From Aculops lycopersici (taxonomy: Eukaryota; Arthropoda; Arachnida; Trombidiformes; Eriophyidae): 64,000 nucleotides of DNA. The stretch spans positions 6,760,083 to 6,824,082 of the forward strand of contig WNKI01000001.1 in the NCBI GenBank assembly GCA_015350385.1, given 5' to 3'. Below, in pieces: positions 63,478 through 64,000 of this stretch. Within the stretch, counting starts at the first letter, position 1, and each line of letters starts with the position of its first letter. The notes under the pieces are model-generated. The model was given only the letters and a program-made list of their open reading frames with translations, did no database searches and was not told where the DNA came from. Position numbers and translations under genes: made by a program.

Positions 63478-63848
63478 GTAAGTTAGTTTAGTTTTTTGAA
63501 GGTCTTGCGGTCCAAGCTTATGCTAATTAATCTCTGCTTGTCGCTTTTGCAAGTGGGCATTTGATTCAAACTTTAAAACTACCGTCTAGTTGGTTGAGTT
63601 TATTGAACAGTTGTCACTGGACAGCTGTTATATAATGGTTTTAGAAGTTACTGTCGAGCGAGCTTTCTGGCCAACAACACACCAGGCAATATTTTCTTAA
63701 GCGTTTACTCAAGAATGTCTTGCCAAACTGTTGGTCGGACCTTCAGATGGATGGTTGGATGGACAACAAAGACATTTGTTTGAGCCCCACTACCAAAGCG
63801 TGCGACCTTCTCAAAAATGTTTATGTGCGCGTGAGTATGTGATAGGGA

Positions 63849-63908
<60 letters not shown>

Positions 63909-64000
63909 TAACGTAACGTAAGTAGTCGGTACGTACCGTACCGTCCGTCCGTACCGTACGGTACGGTTACGGTTACGGTCGGTCGTCGGTCGTACGTAGG
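63478..64000 (+). other. Start of an Eps8 intron, ending in simple repeats
   Basis: Begins GTAAGTTAG. No acceptor joined to a coding exon is seen before the window ends. It contains a (GA)n array and a drifting ACGT-rich tract. Confidence 0.65.
63846..64000. repeat. (GA)n array followed by drifting CGTA/CGGT low-complexity sequence
   Basis: About 60 bases of nearly perfect GA units (63846-63905), then to the window end a run made of GTA, ACGT, CCGT, ACGGT and GGTCGT units that change every few copies. The structure matches the composite repeat at 12466-12658 in mirror image (dinucleotide purine/pyrimidine array joined to ACGT/TAC drift). Confidence 0.85.

Noticed and set aside
1..64000. tRNA or rRNA genes, CRISPR arrays, operons, bacterial-type promoters
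   Set aside because: No B-box-like GGTTCRANNC with a cloverleaf, no rRNA motif and no spaced repeat array were seen by eye; the DNA is eukaryotic. A covariance-model scan would be decisive for tRNAs.

Overview
The window is animal nuclear DNA, most likely from an arthropod and, by inference, a mite. The genes are widely spaced, microsatellites are abundant, genes end in AATAAA-type poly(A) signals, and the proteins match arthropod-type orthologues (Unc-104, Rho1, a short Orb/CPEB1, Bbx, an NRF-6 acyltransferase). The most striking global feature is how few introns there are. A 4.8 kb Unc-104 gene, a 5.75 kb Q-rich gene, and the TFIIIC102, PDK, DPAGT1, TRMT1 and G-beta genes are each one uninterrupted reading frame. 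Only three coding introns can be read: one in PLC-gamma, one in a small secreted gene, and the donor ending the Eps8 exon. Intron loss on this scale is known from eriophyoid mites, so that group is a reasonable guess, but the sequence does not prove it.

Layout: 1-3258 non-coding; 3259-4428 secreted alpha-carbonic anhydrase (+); 5504-8545 NRF-6-like acyltransferase (-); a 0.4 kb foldback MITE at 9293-9689; 10849-12024 pyruvate dehydrogenase kinase (+); a CT-repeat/assembly-gap tract near 12.5 kb; 13303-14508 fructosamine-3-kinase (+), convergent with a 1,916-residue Q-rich, His-tract protein of unknown function (14614-20364, -); 23508-28292 kinesin-3 Unc-104 (+), convergent with the HMG-box protein Bbx (28492-30168, -); a 795-base gap inside a GA repeat; 32171-32749 Rho1 (+); 35263-39422 PLC-gamma (+, two exons); 41323-42068 small His/Lys-rich secreted protein (+, two exons); 42768-43790 G-beta (-) with a long GC-rich upstream region; 46864-49311 TFIIIC102/GTF3C3 (+), convergent with Orb/CPEB1 (49723-50862, -); 51625-53034 DPAGT1 (-), divergent from URM1 (53309-53614, +); mRpL32 (53698-54276, -); 54873-56723 a Trp-Gly-repeat coiled-coil protein (+); 57181-58731 TRMT1 (+); 62216-63477 the first coding exon of Eps8 (+), which continues past the window.

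These are mostly unrelated housekeeping and signalling genes, not an operon or one pathway. Several have lost or altered parts that are otherwise highly conserved. Unc-104 lacks its FHA domain and the following coiled coil. PLC-gamma has a nearly unrecognisable SH3. PDK has Tyr in place of the Trp of its C-terminal DW motif. The Eps8 PTB domain carries a large Ser/Thr-rich insert. The best candidate for something undescribed is the coiled-coil protein at 54873-56723. All 11 of its tryptophans sit as spaced WG/GW-type motifs in an Asn/Asp-rich disordered region, the arrangement of Argonaute-binding platforms.
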